A DNA stretch of 64,000 bases from Mycolicibacterium sp. CH28 (GCF_004745805.1 NZ_SRLQ01000008.1:124001-188000); one strand, 5' to 3'; shown: positions 26,324 through 35,170, counted from the first letter of the stretch. Program-made: numbers and translations. The notes: generated by a model from the letters alone, not told the origin.

Positions 26324-27583
26324 CTATTCGCGGCGCAGCCGGGACTCGACGAACCGCTCGAGCTCTTCCCATTCCTTGGCCGCGGTCGCGTACGGGCCGG
26401 CGGGCCGGGAGTTCTCGTCGGGCTCCAGCACGTAGGTGACCAGCTTGCCCAGCGCGCTGTCGTCGGCCAGCAGCCGGTCGACGGTGTCCTCCTCGGAGTA
26501 CTCGCCGACATCGCGCACCAACTCGACAGCCAGGTCGAGCTGGTCGCGGTCGACGGCGTCGGGCCCGTCGGAGATGTCGTCGGTCAGTCCGGTGAGCACG
26601 TAGATGTTGTCCTCGGTGACGTCCACCCGCAGCGAGCCGTCGGTGGCGGCCGTGCGGATGTCGTCATAGGTGCTCAGGTCGGACAGGTCGTGGTCATGCT
26701 CGTCGGCCAGGTAGCGGGCCAGCGCGCGCTCCGAGCCGAAGACGCTGATTCGCCCATTTCGGCCCAGGAAGATCGGCCGGTCGTCGAAATAGCAGCGCAG
26801 CGTGTAGAGCGTCCCCGACCCGGTCATGATCCGCACCGGGTCGATGCCGACCTCGGTCCAGAAATCCTCGTCGCTGCCGAGCACCACATTCTGTTGCCGA
26901 GCCGGCTCGATCACCGCTTCGGGCTCGTCACCGTCGTCGTCGGTCTCGTCCTCGATGACCTCGGGCTCGACGGTGTCGTCTTCGAAGGGCTCCTCGAGCT
27001 CGTCAGCGGCCAGCTTGGCGGCCCGCTCGTCGACGTCAGGGGTGGTCACGACCTCGTCGATCGCCGACAACACACTGTCCCACCCACGGGCGACGATGTC
27101 GCCGAGCCCGCTCCAGCGCTTCAGCCCCGCCTTGCCGCTGAACTGCTCGAGGCCGCCTGACACCAGGCCCAGGTTGGGGTTGCCGTTGAAGAACCGGGTC
27201 ACCGCGGGCAGCTCGCACACCGAGCCGATCGACGAGACCACCGCCAGCGTGTTGGCCAGCGCGGTGACCGCCTCCTCGGTGGGCTTCTCGGCGAGAAGTT
27301 CCTCAACCGCGATCAGGTCGACCTGCCGGTCCTCGGCGGGCTCGAGCTTGTGCGCGTTGGCCTTGGTCAGCTCGCCCCACGCCGGGTGGTCGAACAGGTC
27401 GTTGTCTTTGTTGGTGCGCACGAACGCGGCCAGGTCGGCCACCGACGCGAACGCGTAGAGGTCCTCGTCCTTGCCGAGGAACGCCTCCCACTCGTCGCTG
27501 CCGTCGCGCCAGCGAGGCGCCCACAGGGTGTACAGGTCACCAGCGGTCACACTGATGCGGACCGGAACGAGCTCAGCAGCCAT
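26324..27583 (-). CDS. Conserved mycobacterial protein, Rv3311-like
   Basis: 419 residues, cytosolic (no signal or membrane segment). Two copies of a similar module are visible. The N-terminal one begins VRISVTAGDLYTLWAPRW with FLGKDEDLYAFASVADLAAFV; the C-terminal one has VRIMTGSGTLYTLRCYFDD with FLGRNGRISVFGSERALARYL. They are separated by a very acidic linker (about 200-225). No biochemical function is known to me for this family. It is divergent from the YdcF-like gene by 20 bp and ends 25 bp from the convergent mmpL. Confidence 0.8.
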   Translation of the reverse strand: MAAELVPVRISVTAGDLYTLWAPRWRDGSDEWEAFLGKDEDLYAFASVADLAAFVRTNKDNDLFDHPAWGELTKANAHKLEPAEDRQVDLIAVEELLAEKPTEEAVTALANTLAVVSSIGSVCELPAVTRFFNGNPNLGLVSGGLEQFSGKAGLKRWSGLGDIVARGWDSVLSAIDEVVTTPDVDERAAKLAADELEEPFEDDTVEPEVIEDETDDDGDEPEAVIEPARQQNVVLGSDEDFWTEVGIDPVRIMTGSGTLYTLRCYFDDRPIFLGRNGRISVFGSERALARYLADEHDHDLSDLSTYDDIRTAATDGSLRVDVTEDNIYVLTGLTDDISDGPDAVDRDQLDLAVELVRDVGEYSEEDTVDRLLADDSALGKLVTYVLEPDENSRPAGPYATAAKEWEELERFVESRLRRE

Positions 27584-27603
27584 GCCGCACAGCCTAACGA
27601 CGC

Positions 27604-28203
27604 ATGCTGGCCGGTAACCTGCCCCCCGTGGGCAGACCTGATCGAGCGCTGGTGATCGTGGCGGTGATCTGCGCGGTAGTCCTCAGCGCACTGGGTGTCG
27701 CCGGGTACGTCCTGTTCACCCGCCCGCATGTCGACCCGCTGAGCAAAGCGGACGCGATCATCGTGCTGGGCGGGGACAACGACGGGCGCTTCCAGTACGG
27801 CCTGAGCTTGGCGCAGCAGGGCTACGCCTCCACCGTGGTGCTGTCCAATGCGTACGACGACAAGGGTGAGTCGGACGAAGCGGACTATCGCCGAGCCTGC
27901 GCCGCCGGTACCGCCACGATCACCGTCGTCTGCTTCAAACCCGATCCGTTCACCACTCGCGGCGAGGCGATGTACGTGGCCCGGCTTGCCAAGCAGCGCA
28001 ATTGGACCCACGTGATCGTGGTGTCCTGGAACTACCACATGGTCCGCGCCCGCTACATCTTCCACCAGTGTTTCGACGGCGCCGTCACCATGCGGCCGGT
28101 GCCGCGCGCCTACGACTTCTCGCCGCTGCGGTGGGCCCGGGAGTATGCCTACCAGTACACCGCGCTGGTCAAGGCGTTCGTTCTGGGCTGCGATACCCCC
28201 TGA
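27604..28203 (+). CDS. YdcF-family (DUF218) membrane-anchored protein
   Basis: 199 residues: an N-terminal membrane anchor (about 14-36), then the DUF218 domain with ADAIIVLGGDNDGRFQYGL (about 49-67), EAMYVARLAKQRNWTHVIVV (about 122-141) and SWNYHMVRARYIFHQCF. Relatives act in envelope polysaccharide or vancomycin-resistance processes (ElyC/SanA/YdcF); no reaction is established for this branch. ATG 27604 is used, with GTG 27628 a plausible alternative. Precedes upp by 22 bp. Confidence 0.8.
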   Translation: MLAGNLPPVGRPDRALVIVAVICAVVLSALGVAGYVLFTRPHVDPLSKADAIIVLGGDNDGRFQYGLSLAQQGYASTVVLSNAYDDKGESDEADYRRACAAGTATITVVCFKPDPFTTRGEAMYVARLAKQRNWTHVIVVSWNYHMVRARYIFHQCFDGAVTMRPVPRAYDFSPLRWAREYAYQYTALVKAFVLGCDTP

Positions 28204-28225
28204 GACCTCACTACAGTCTCTGCGC

Positions 28226-28849
28226 ATGGATGTGTGCGTGATCGACCACCCGCTGGCCGCGGCACGGCTGACCACCCTGCGCGATGAGCGCACCGACAAC
28301 GCCGCCTTTCGCGCCGCGTTGCGCGATCTGACGCACATGCTGGTCTACGAGGCCACCCGGGACGCGGTCTGCGAGGAGATCACCGTGCGCACCCCGATGG
28401 CCGACACCGTCGGCGCACGGCTGGCCCGGCCGCCGCTGTTGGTGCCGGTGCTGCGGGCCGGCTTGGGCATGGTCGACCAGGCGCACGCCCTGATCCCCGA
28501 GGCGCAGGTCGGGTTCGTCGGAGTGGCCCGTGACGAGACCACCCACACCCCGACGCCGTACCTGGAGTCGCTGCCCGACGACCTGAGCACCCAGCCGGTC
28601 ATCGTGCTCGACCCGATGCTGGCCACCGGCGGATCGATGGCCTACACGCTCGGGCTGCTGCAGAGCCGCGGTGCGGTGGACATCACCGTGGTCTGTGTGG
28701 TGTGCGCCCCGGAGGGCATTGCCGCGTTGGAGCAGGCGGCGCCGGAGGCCAGGCTGTTCACCGCCGCCGTCGACGACGGGCTCAACCCCATCGCCTATAT
28801 CGTGCCCGGTCTCGGCGATGCCGGTGACCGCCAGTTCGGCCCGCGCTGA
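28226..28849 (+). CDS. upp: Uracil phosphoribosyltransferase
   Basis: 207 residues from ATG 28226; a longer frame would reach back into the previous gene. Makes UMP from uracil and PRPP. The PRPP loop VIVLDPMLATGGSMAYTL (about 122-139) and the uracil-binding C-terminus LNPIAYIVPGLGDAGDRQFG are conserved. The N-terminal TLRDERTDNAAFR segment is typical of UPRTases. Convergent, tail to tail with the phosphohexomutase gene with no gap. Confidence 0.95.
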   Translation: MDVCVIDHPLAAARLTTLRDERTDNAAFRAALRDLTHMLVYEATRDAVCEEITVRTPMADTVGARLARPPLLVPVLRAGLGMVDQAHALIPEAQVGFVGVARDETTHTPTPYLESLPDDLSTQPVIVLDPMLATGGSMAYTLGLLQSRGAVDITVVCVVCAPEGIAALEQAAPEARLFTAAVDDGLNPIAYIVPGLGDAGDRQFGPR

Positions 28850-30442
28850 CTACCAGCCGCGCGCGATGTCGAGCAGCTGCGCCTGCAGGGCGGTCGCACG
28901 GCCGCGCGCATCGGCCAGCCCGTCGGTGACAGCGCGGCGGACCTCGGTGTAGCACTTCACTTTCGGTTCGGTTCCGGACGGCCGCACCACCAGCCGGATC
29001 GACGTCTGCTGATCACCACCGGTCAGGACTACCGCGTCGGCATGCTCGCCGGCGCCGACCGGGAACCCGGCCAGTTCGGCGGGAGGCCGGGTGCGCAGCC
29101 GGTGCATCATCGCCGCGGCCTCCTCGGCGCTGTCGACCCGCCGAGACACCGCAGCGGTGGTGTAGACACCGTGCCGCAGCGCCAGCCGGTCCAGTGCCGC
29201 AAGCACCGAATCGCCCTGTGCACCAAGGGTTGCCACCAGATCACAGGCGAGCACCGCGGCGCTGATCCCGTCCTTGTCGCGGACGGCCTGCGGGTCCACG
29301 CAGTGGCCGATCGCCTCTTCGTAGGCGTAGACCAGGGAGCACCCGGGCAACCCGGCGTCCGCGCGCGCCAGCCACTTGAACCCGGTCAGGGTCTGCACGT
29401 GGTGGGCGCCGTGGTCGGCGGCGATTGCGGCCAGCAGCTGCGAGGAGACCATGCTGCTGGCCACCACGCTGGTTGCCGCGCGTCCCGGTGGCAGGGTCGC
29501 CAGGATGTAATCGCCCAGCAGCCAACCGGTTTCGTCACCGGAGAGCATCCGCCAACCGGTCGGGGTCCGGACGCCGACGGCGCAGCGGTCGGCATCGGGG
29601 TCCAGCGCGACGGCGATGTCGGCGTCGACCGCCGTGGCCAGCTCCAGCACAGCGTCGGCAGCCCCGGGCTCCTCGGGGTTGGGGAAGGCCACCGTAGGGA
29701 AGTCCGGGTCGGGACTGAATTGAGTTGCCACGGTGTGGATATCGTCGAATCCGGCGCGGCGCAGCGCACGCACGGCGAGCTCCCCGCCGACACCGTGCAT
29801 GGCAGTCAGCGCCACCCGTGCTGTCGCCCCGGAGGTCCGTCGCACCGTCGCCGCGCGTTCGACGTACGCGTCGACCAGCTCATCGCCGGCCGGGGCGACC
29901 GGCAGGCGGGGGATCTGGTCGGCGGGTGGCGCGAACGCCATCGCGGCCTCGATGTCGCGGTCGGCGGGCGAGATGATCTGCAGGCCGCCGTCGAGGTACA
30001 CCTTGTAGCCGTTGTCGCCGGCTGGGTTGTGTGAAGCGGTGATCTGCACGCCGGCCGCTGCACCGGTGTGCCGGACGGCAAATGCGACGACCGGTGTGGG
30101 GACCGGATGTGTCCAGGTGATCACCGAAAAGCCCTGCGCGGAAAACACTTCGGCCGCCGCCGCGGCGAACTCCGCCGAGCCGTGCCTGGCGTCGCGGCCC
30201 ACCACGACGCTCGACCCGTGCAGGCCGCGGCGGATCAGCACCTGGGCCACCGCCCAACTGGCGCGCAGCACCACCGCCAGGTTCATGGCATCCGGGCCGC
30301 CGCGCACCGGACCGCGCAGCCCGGCGGTGCCGAACGTCAGGGGCCGGGCGAAGCGTGCGGCCAGTTCGTCGTCGTCCAGGGCGGCCAGTTCGGCGGCCGT
30401 GACCGGATCCGGGTCGTGGGCAATCCAGTCGTCGGGCGTCAC
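28850..30442 (-). CDS. pmmB: Phosphohexomutase, PmmB/PGM2-like
   Basis: 530 residues from GTG 30442. Alpha-D-phosphohexomutase fold: PLTFGTAGLRGPVRGGPDAM (about 34-53), active-site Ser in QITASHNPAGDNGYKVY, the metal loop DPDADRCAV and the phosphate-binding RPSGTEPKVKCY near the C-terminus. Annotated phosphomannomutase B in M. tuberculosis (Rv3308, recalled). The GTAGLR and ASHNPxxDNGYKVY forms are closer to the PGM2 branch, which in humans acts on ribose/deoxyribose-1-phosphate. Its neighbours (upp, deoD) support a pentomutase role. The start overlaps the MarR stop by 4 bp (GTGA). Confidence 0.88.
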   Translation of the reverse strand: MTPDDWIAHDPDPVTAAELAALDDDELAARFARPLTFGTAGLRGPVRGGPDAMNLAVVLRASWAVAQVLIRRGLHGSSVVVGRDARHGSAEFAAAAAEVFSAQGFSVITWTHPVPTPVVAFAVRHTGAAAGVQITASHNPAGDNGYKVYLDGGLQIISPADRDIEAAMAFAPPADQIPRLPVAPAGDELVDAYVERAATVRRTSGATARVALTAMHGVGGELAVRALRRAGFDDIHTVATQFSPDPDFPTVAFPNPEEPGAADAVLELATAVDADIAVALDPDADRCAVGVRTPTGWRMLSGDETGWLLGDYILATLPPGRAATSVVASSMVSSQLLAAIAADHGAHHVQTLTGFKWLARADAGLPGCSLVYAYEEAIGHCVDPQAVRDKDGISAAVLACDLVATLGAQGDSVLAALDRLALRHGVYTTAAVSRRVDSAEEAAAMMHRLRTRPPAELAGFPVGAGEHADAVVLTGGDQQTSIRLVVRPSGTEPKVKCYTEVRRAVTDGLADARGRATALQAQLLDIARGW

Positions 30443-30882
30443 GGCACCGATTGTGCCCCCCGCTCGGCGTCGGCGAGCTTGCGCAGCACCGGCGCGGTGA
30501 GCATCAGCAGGTTGACCTCGAGTTCGGTGAGGTGTTCGCGCATCGTCTCCTGTAGCCAGGCATCGCGCTGTGCCCGGTCCCGCATCAGCAGTTCCGTCCC
30601 GTCGGGGGTGAGCTCGACCAGCTGGCGCCGTCGGTCGGTCTCGTCGGGACGGCGAGACAGCAGCCCGCGGGCCTGAAGCTCGTTGATGCTGTCGGTCAGC
30701 GACTGCACTCGCACCTGCAGCCGGGCGGCGATCTCGGCCGGGGTGGTGACGTTCGCCCGGCTCACATCGCCGAGGATCTCCAGTTGGCTGAGGGTCAGGC
30801 CGTGGTCGGGGCGGTGCCGGCGAAGTTGACGGGCCAGCGCCATCAGGGCTTCCCGGAGCTCGGTGGCCGCGGCTGAATTCAT
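30439..30882 (-). CDS. MarR-family transcriptional regulator
   Basis: 147 residues. Winged helix-turn-helix: LTLSQLEILGDVSRANVTTP (about 29-48), AEIAARLQVRVQSLTDSINE recognition helix (about 49-68), wing RRPDETDRRRQLVELTPDG. The C-terminal helices form the dimer interface. It is coupled to the phosphohexomutase downstream and divergent from the AbrB-type transporter. The intergenic region carries two matching CAAG-N6-CTTG repeats, one next to each start codon. Confidence 0.88.
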   Translation of the reverse strand: MNSAAATELREALMALARQLRRHRPDHGLTLSQLEILGDVSRANVTTPAEIAARLQVRVQSLTDSINELQARGLLSRRPDETDRRRQLVELTPDGTELLMRDRAQRDAWLQETMREHLTELEVNLLMLTAPVLRKLADAERGAQSVP

Positions 30883-30886
30883 ATTC

Positions 30887-30900
30887 CAAGTTATACCTTG
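30887..30900. promoter_or_regulatory. Inverted repeat CAAG-TTATAC-CTTG at the MarR start
   Basis: 4-bp arms with a 6-bp spacer, 4 bp upstream of the MarR ATG. The same CAAG-N6-CTTG layout recurs at 30951-30964, next to the divergent transporter start. Fits autoregulation by the MarR protein. Confidence 0.55.
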
Positions 30901-30950
30901 CTAATGAGTGAGTTATGTCGCTCGAAACGCGCGTGACAGCGCCATAATGA

Positions 30951-30964
30951 CAAGGGCATACTTG
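30951..30964. promoter_or_regulatory. Inverted repeat CAAG-GGCATA-CTTG at the AbrB-type transporter start
   Basis: Same architecture as 30887-30900, ending 4 bp before the transporter ATG, so it would cover the ribosome-binding site or promoter. The pair, each the same distance from a start codon, is unlikely to be chance. Confidence 0.55.
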
Positions 30965-30968
30965 CTAT

Positions 30969-32081
30969 ATGCGATGGGTGCTGCTGGTACTGACGACGAT
31001 CGGGGTCACGGTGCCGCTGGACCTCATCGGCGTCCCGTCGGCCGCATTGTTCGCCGCGCTGCTGGTTGGCGTCGTGCTGGCGATCGCCCGATTGGCCCCC
31101 AGCGGGGTACCGCGGCGAGCTGGGCTGGCGGCCCAGGGGGTCCTCGGGGTCTACATCGGCACCATGGTGCATTCCGATGCGCTGTCCGCGCTCGGCCCCA
31201 ACTGGCCAGTCGTGGTCGGCGTCGGCGTCGCCACCCTGCTGCTCAGCATCGGTGCCGGCGCGCTGCTCGGGCTGCACCGTGACGTCAGCCCGCTCACCGG
31301 CGCATTGGCATTGGTCGCGGGTGGGGCGTCCGGGCTGGTGGCGATCGCCCGCGAGCTCGGTGGTGACGACCGCGTGGTCGCCGTCATCCAATACCTGCGG
31401 GTCGCGGTCATCACCGCGGCGATGCCGGTCGTCGTCACCCTCGTCTATCACGCCGACCGGTCGCGCGCAGCCGCCGGATCACACCAAATCGGTTCGGCTC
31501 CTTGGTATCTGAGCGTGGTGATGATCGTCGCCCTGGTGCTGACCGGCTCTATCGCCGGCCGGTTCGCCCGGCTGCCCGGCGCGGGTCTGCTCGGGCCGAT
31601 GGCGCTGACCATCGTGCTCGAACTCGGTGGGTGGTCGCTGGGGTTGGCCGTGCCGGACCTGCTGGTGTCGGCCTCCTACATGCTGATCGGCTGGCAGGCC
31701 GGGGTGGCGTTCACCCGCGAATCTCTCCGCGCGATCGAACGGCTACTGCCTGCCGCGCTGGGCCTGATCGTGCTGCTCAACATCGCCACGGCCGGGCTGG
31801 GGGTGGCGCTATCGAAGATTGCCGGCATCAGCCAGCTCGACGGCTACCTGGCGACCAGCCCCGGCGGTATCTACGCCGTGCTGGCCACCGCGGTGGAAAC
31901 GGGTTCGAACGTGACGTTCATCATCGCCGCGCAGGTGCTTCGGGTGTTGCTGATGCTGTTCGCCGCGCCGCTGCTGGCACGCGGTTTCGTGCGGTTGACC
32001 TACAGGCGAGCCAGCAGCGAGGCCAGCAGTGAGCCCATCGCGGTCGCCGACGCGCGACCGGCGGCCAGCACCTCGTCGTGA
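30969..32081 (+). CDS. AbrB-family (PF05145-type) membrane transporter
   Basis: 370 residues with about 9-10 hydrophobic helices in two similar halves, the AbrB duplication layout. VYIGTMVHSDALSAL and GALALVAGGASGLVAIAREL sit in the first half; YMLIGWQAGVAFTRESLRAI and LATSPGGIYAVLATAVETGS in the second. The family (once misnamed ammonia monooxygenase) is of unknown substrate. The last about 25 residues are Ser/Ala-rich and lie antisense to the deoD 3' end (82-bp overlap). Divergent from the MarR gene. Confidence 0.8.
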   Translation: MRWVLLVLTTIGVTVPLDLIGVPSAALFAALLVGVVLAIARLAPSGVPRRAGLAAQGVLGVYIGTMVHSDALSALGPNWPVVVGVGVATLLLSIGAGALLGLHRDVSPLTGALALVAGGASGLVAIARELGGDDRVVAVIQYLRVAVITAAMPVVVTLVYHADRSRAAAGSHQIGSAPWYLSVVMIVALVLTGSIAGRFARLPGAGLLGPMALTIVLELGGWSLGLAVPDLLVSASYMLIGWQAGVAFTRESLRAIERLLPAALGLIVLLNIATAGLGVALSKIAGISQLDGYLATSPGGIYAVLATAVETGSNVTFIIAAQVLRVLLMLFAAPLLARGFVRLTYRRASSEASSEPIAVADARPAASTSS

Positions 32082-32785
32082 CTGAGCGGCTCGCCGGTCA
32101 TCCCGGCAGCCAGGTTCGTCACCAGCGAGATCCCCAGTACCTCGGCCCCCACCGCGCGGGCGGCGATGGTCTCGTGGACCGTCGACATGCCGACCAGGTC
32201 GGCTCCCAGCGTCCGCAACATCCGGATCTCGGCCGGGGTTTCATAGTGCGGCCCGGGCAGGCCGGCGTACACGCCCTCGGCAAGGCTCGGATCGACCGCG
32301 CGGGCCAGGGCGCGCAACCGCGGCGAGTAGGCGTCGACCAGGTCCACGAACTGCGCGCCGACCAACGGCGAGCGGGCCGTCAGGTTGAGATGGTCGCTGA
32401 TCAAGACGGCCTGTCCGACCCGGTACTCCGGGCGCAGACCCCCGGCCGCGTTGGTCAGCACCACGGTCTGGGCTCCGGTCGCGCGTGCGGTGCGCACCGG
32501 ATGGACGACGTCGCGTAGGTCGTGGCCCTCGTAGGCGTGGATGCGGCCCAGCAGCACCAGCACGTTGTGCGAGCCCAGCGGCACGGAAAGCACTCGGCCG
32601 CGGTGTCCCAGCGCGGATGGGGGAGTGAAGCCGGGGATCGACGACATCGGAATCTCGGCCGCCGGGATTCCCAGTGCGTCGGCCGCGGGTGTCCACCCCG
32701 ACCCGAGGACGACGGCGACGTCATGGCGGGCCACACCGGTGCGCTCGGCGATCACCGCTGCGGCATGTTCGGCGTCAGGACTCAC
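32000..32785 (-). CDS. deoD: Purine nucleoside phosphorylase
   Basis: 261 residues from GTG 32785; a longer frame upstream collides with the divergent M20 gene. Trimeric PNP class (PNP type II): VVLGSGW phosphate loop (about 22-28), GRIHAYEGHD, LTNAAGGLRPEY (about 105-116), GPHYETPAEIRMLRTLGADL (about 177-196), GMSTVHETIAAR and VTNLAAG. It phosphorolyses inosine and guanosine, downstream of Add. The divergent neighbours are the amidohydrolases, 37 bp away. Confidence 0.94.
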   Translation of the reverse strand: MSPDAEHAAAVIAERTGVARHDVAVVLGSGWTPAADALGIPAAEIPMSSIPGFTPPSALGHRGRVLSVPLGSHNVLVLLGRIHAYEGHDLRDVVHPVRTARATGAQTVVLTNAAGGLRPEYRVGQAVLISDHLNLTARSPLVGAQFVDLVDAYSPRLRALARAVDPSLAEGVYAGLPGPHYETPAEIRMLRTLGADLVGMSTVHETIAARAVGAEVLGISLVTNLAAGMTGEPLSHDEVLAAGRASATAMGSLLASLLARL

Positions 32786-32822
32786 AGCCAGCGAGCCTAT
32801 CGGTGAATGCGATACTTCGTGG

Positions 32823-34004
32823 ATGCCTACAGCCACCGCGTCGGCCCGCGTCGAGGACGTGGTGGCGGCGCGGCGCGGCGATCTCATCGAACTGTCCCAC
32901 GCGATCCACGCCGAACCGGAGCTCGCCTTCGACGAACACCGTAGCTGCGCCAAGACCAAGGCACTCGTGGCGGAGCGCGGTTTCGCGATCAGCGCGGCGC
33001 CGGGCGGTCTGAGCACGGCGTTCCGCGCCGACTACGGCTCCGGGCCGCTGATCATCGGGATCTGCGCGGAGTACGACGCCCTGCCTGAGATCGGGCACGC
33101 CTGCGGCCACAACATCATCGCTGCCTCGGCCGTCGGGACGGCGCTGGCGCTGGCGGAGGTGGCCGACGAACTCGGCCTCACCGTGGCCCTGATCGGAACC
33201 CCCGCCGAAGAGTCCGGCGGCGGCAAGGCCCTGCTCATCGATGCGGGCGTGTTCGACGACATCGCTGCCGCGGTGATGCTGCATCCCGGGCCGATCGACA
33301 TCGCCGCTGCCCGCTCGCTGGCGCTGAGCGAGGTGACGGTCACCTACACCGGCCGTGAGTCGCACGCTGCCGTCGCGCCCTACCTGGGTGTCAACGCCGC
33401 CGACGCCCTCACCGTCGCGCAGGTGGCCATCGGGTTGCTGCGCCAGCAGATGGCCCCCGGCCAGATGGCCCATGGCATCGTCACCGAGGGCGGATCGGCC
33501 ACCAACATCATCCCGGGCCGGGCCCGGCTGCAGTACACGATGCGCGCCACCGACACCGAATCGCGGCTGGCGCTCGAGGCCAAGATGCGCGGGTGCTTCG
33601 CGGCAGGGGCGGTGGCGACCGGCTGCGAGTACGAGATCGCTGAGGCCGCTCCGCCGTATGCCGAACTGGCCCCGGATCCGTGGCTGGCCGAGGTGTTCCG
33701 CGACGAGATGGTGCGGATGGGACGCAGTCCGGTGCCGGCCGATCTCGAGGCCGCCATGCCATTGGGCAGCACCGATATGGGCAACGTCACCCAGCTGCTG
33801 CCGGGTATCCACCCGGTCGTCGGCGTCGAATCCGGTGGGGCGGTTATCCACCAGCGTGGTTTCGCCGCCGCGGCCGCCGGGCCGAGTGGCGACCGCGCCG
33901 TCAGCGAAGGTGCGATCATGTTGGCGCGCACGGTCGTTCGGCTAGCTGAGGCAGCGGGCGAACGCGACCGGGTGCTGGAGTTGCGTGACCGGAGGCGCAG
34001 ATGA
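32823..34004 (+). CDS. amiB1: M20-family amidohydrolase, AmiB1-like
   Basis: 393 residues from ATG 32823. Zinc-dependent amidohydrolase of the M20D/aminoacylase group. Metal-binding motifs are visible: EYDALPEIGHACGHNII (about 85-101), TPAEESGGGKALL with the catalytic Glu pair (about 128-140), and a C-terminal IHQRGFA. The inserted lid domain (about 180-300) holds GRESHAAVAPYLGVNAADAL. Likely cleaves N-acyl or amide bonds of amino-acid derivatives; exact substrate unknown. Followed by a second M20 gene with a 4-bp ATGA overlap. Confidence 0.88.
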   Translation: MPTATASARVEDVVAARRGDLIELSHAIHAEPELAFDEHRSCAKTKALVAERGFAISAAPGGLSTAFRADYGSGPLIIGICAEYDALPEIGHACGHNIIAASAVGTALALAEVADELGLTVALIGTPAEESGGGKALLIDAGVFDDIAAAVMLHPGPIDIAAARSLALSEVTVTYTGRESHAAVAPYLGVNAADALTVAQVAIGLLRQQMAPGQMAHGIVTEGGSATNIIPGRARLQYTMRATDTESRLALEAKMRGCFAAGAVATGCEYEIAEAAPPYAELAPDPWLAEVFRDEMVRMGRSPVPADLEAAMPLGSTDMGNVTQLLPGIHPVVGVESGGAVIHQRGFAAAAAGPSGDRAVSEGAIMLARTVVRLAEAAGERDRVLELRDRRRR

Positions 34005-35170
34005 GTCTCGCCGACACGGCCGAGTCGTGGCTGGCCGCCCATTTCGATGATCTGGTGCAGTGGCGCCGCCACATCCACCGCCATCCCGAGCTGGGCCGCC
34101 GGGAGTTCGCCACCACCCAGTTCGTCGCCGATCGACTGGTAGAGGCCGGGCTCAACCCGAAGGTGTTGCCCGGCGGAACGGGTCTCACGTGTGACTTCGG
34201 CCCGGAACACGCGCCGCGGATCGCGCTGCGGGCCGATATGGATGCGCTGCCGATGGCCGAGAGCACCGGGGCGCCGTACAGCTCGACCGTGCCCAATGTC
34301 GCCCACTCCTGCGGCCACGACGGCCACACCGCGATGCTGGTCGGCGCCGCGAGTGCGCTGGCGTCGGTGCCCGAACTCCCGGTCGGCGTGCGGCTGATCT
34401 TCCAGGCTGCCGAGGAACTGATGCCCGGCGGCGCGATCGACGCCATCGCCGCCGGCGCGTTGGTGGGGGTGGATCGGATCTTCGCGCTGCACTGCGACCC
34501 CCGGTTGGCAGTGGGCCGGGTCGCGGTCATCCCGGGCCCCATCACGTCGGCGGCGGATGCGATCGAGATCACCCTGCGGTCGCCGGGCGGGCATACCTCG
34601 CGCCCGCATCTCACCTCGGATCTGGTGTACGGCATGGGCACGGTGATCACCGGGCTGCCGGGTGTGCTGTCCCGGCGGGTCGACCCGCGGCACAGCACCG
34701 TGATGGTGTGGGGTGCGGCCAACGCCGGGGTTGCCGCCAACGCGATCCCGCAGACCGGCACGCTGGCCGGAACTGTGCGAACCGCCAGTCGCGAGACCTG
34801 GGTGGGTATGGAAGAGCTTGTGGGCGAGATCGTTTCGGGTCTGTTGGCACCGCTGGGCATCGAGCATTCGTTGCGGTACCACCGCGGGGTGCCACCGGTG
34901 GTCAACGAGGAGCGTTCGACGCAGATCATGACCCACGCCATCGAGGCCGTCGACCCCGAGGCACTGGCCGACACCCGGCAGTCCGGCGGTGGCGAGGACT
35001 TCTCCTGGTATCTCGAGGAGGTGCCCGGCGCGATGGCCCGGCTGGGTGTGTGGAGTGGTACCGGACCGCAGCTCGACCTGCACCAGCCGTCGTTCGACCT
35101 CGACGAGCGGGCCCTGGCGGTCGGGGTTCGGGTGCTGGTCAACATCGTCGAGCAGGCGGCCGAGTTCTGA
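34001..35170 (+). CDS. amiA1: M20-family amidohydrolase, AmiA1-like
   Basis: 389 residues. RADMDALPMAES (about 76-87), SCGHDGHTAML (about 104-114) and FQAAEELMPGGA (about 132-143) are the zinc and catalytic motifs of the hippurate-hydrolase/IAA-amino-acid hydrolase type. GGHTSRPH (about 193-200) is in the lid domain, and GGGEDFSWYLEEVPGAM (about 328-344) is at the C-terminus. Coupled to AmiB1 (ATGA) and to galE (its last base is the A of the galE ATG), so a three-gene translational unit. Order matches M. tuberculosis amiB1-amiA1 (recalled). Confidence 0.9.
   Translation: MSLADTAESWLAAHFDDLVQWRRHIHRHPELGRREFATTQFVADRLVEAGLNPKVLPGGTGLTCDFGPEHAPRIALRADMDALPMAESTGAPYSSTVPNVAHSCGHDGHTAMLVGAASALASVPELPVGVRLIFQAAEELMPGGAIDAIAAGALVGVDRIFALHCDPRLAVGRVAVIPGPITSAADAIEITLRSPGGHTSRPHLTSDLVYGMGTVITGLPGVLSRRVDPRHSTVMVWGAANAGVAANAIPQTGTLAGTVRTASRETWVGMEELVGEIVSGLLAPLGIEHSLRYHRGVPPVVNEERSTQIMTHAIEAVDPEALADTRQSGGGEDFSWYLEEVPGAMARLGVWSGTGPQLDLHQPSFDLDERALAVGVRVLVNIVEQAAEF

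Noticed and set aside
28850..30889. 679-residue extended phosphohexomutase
   Set aside because: The added N-terminus is an alternative frame of the MarR gene; GTG 30442 overlaps the MarR stop by 4 bp.
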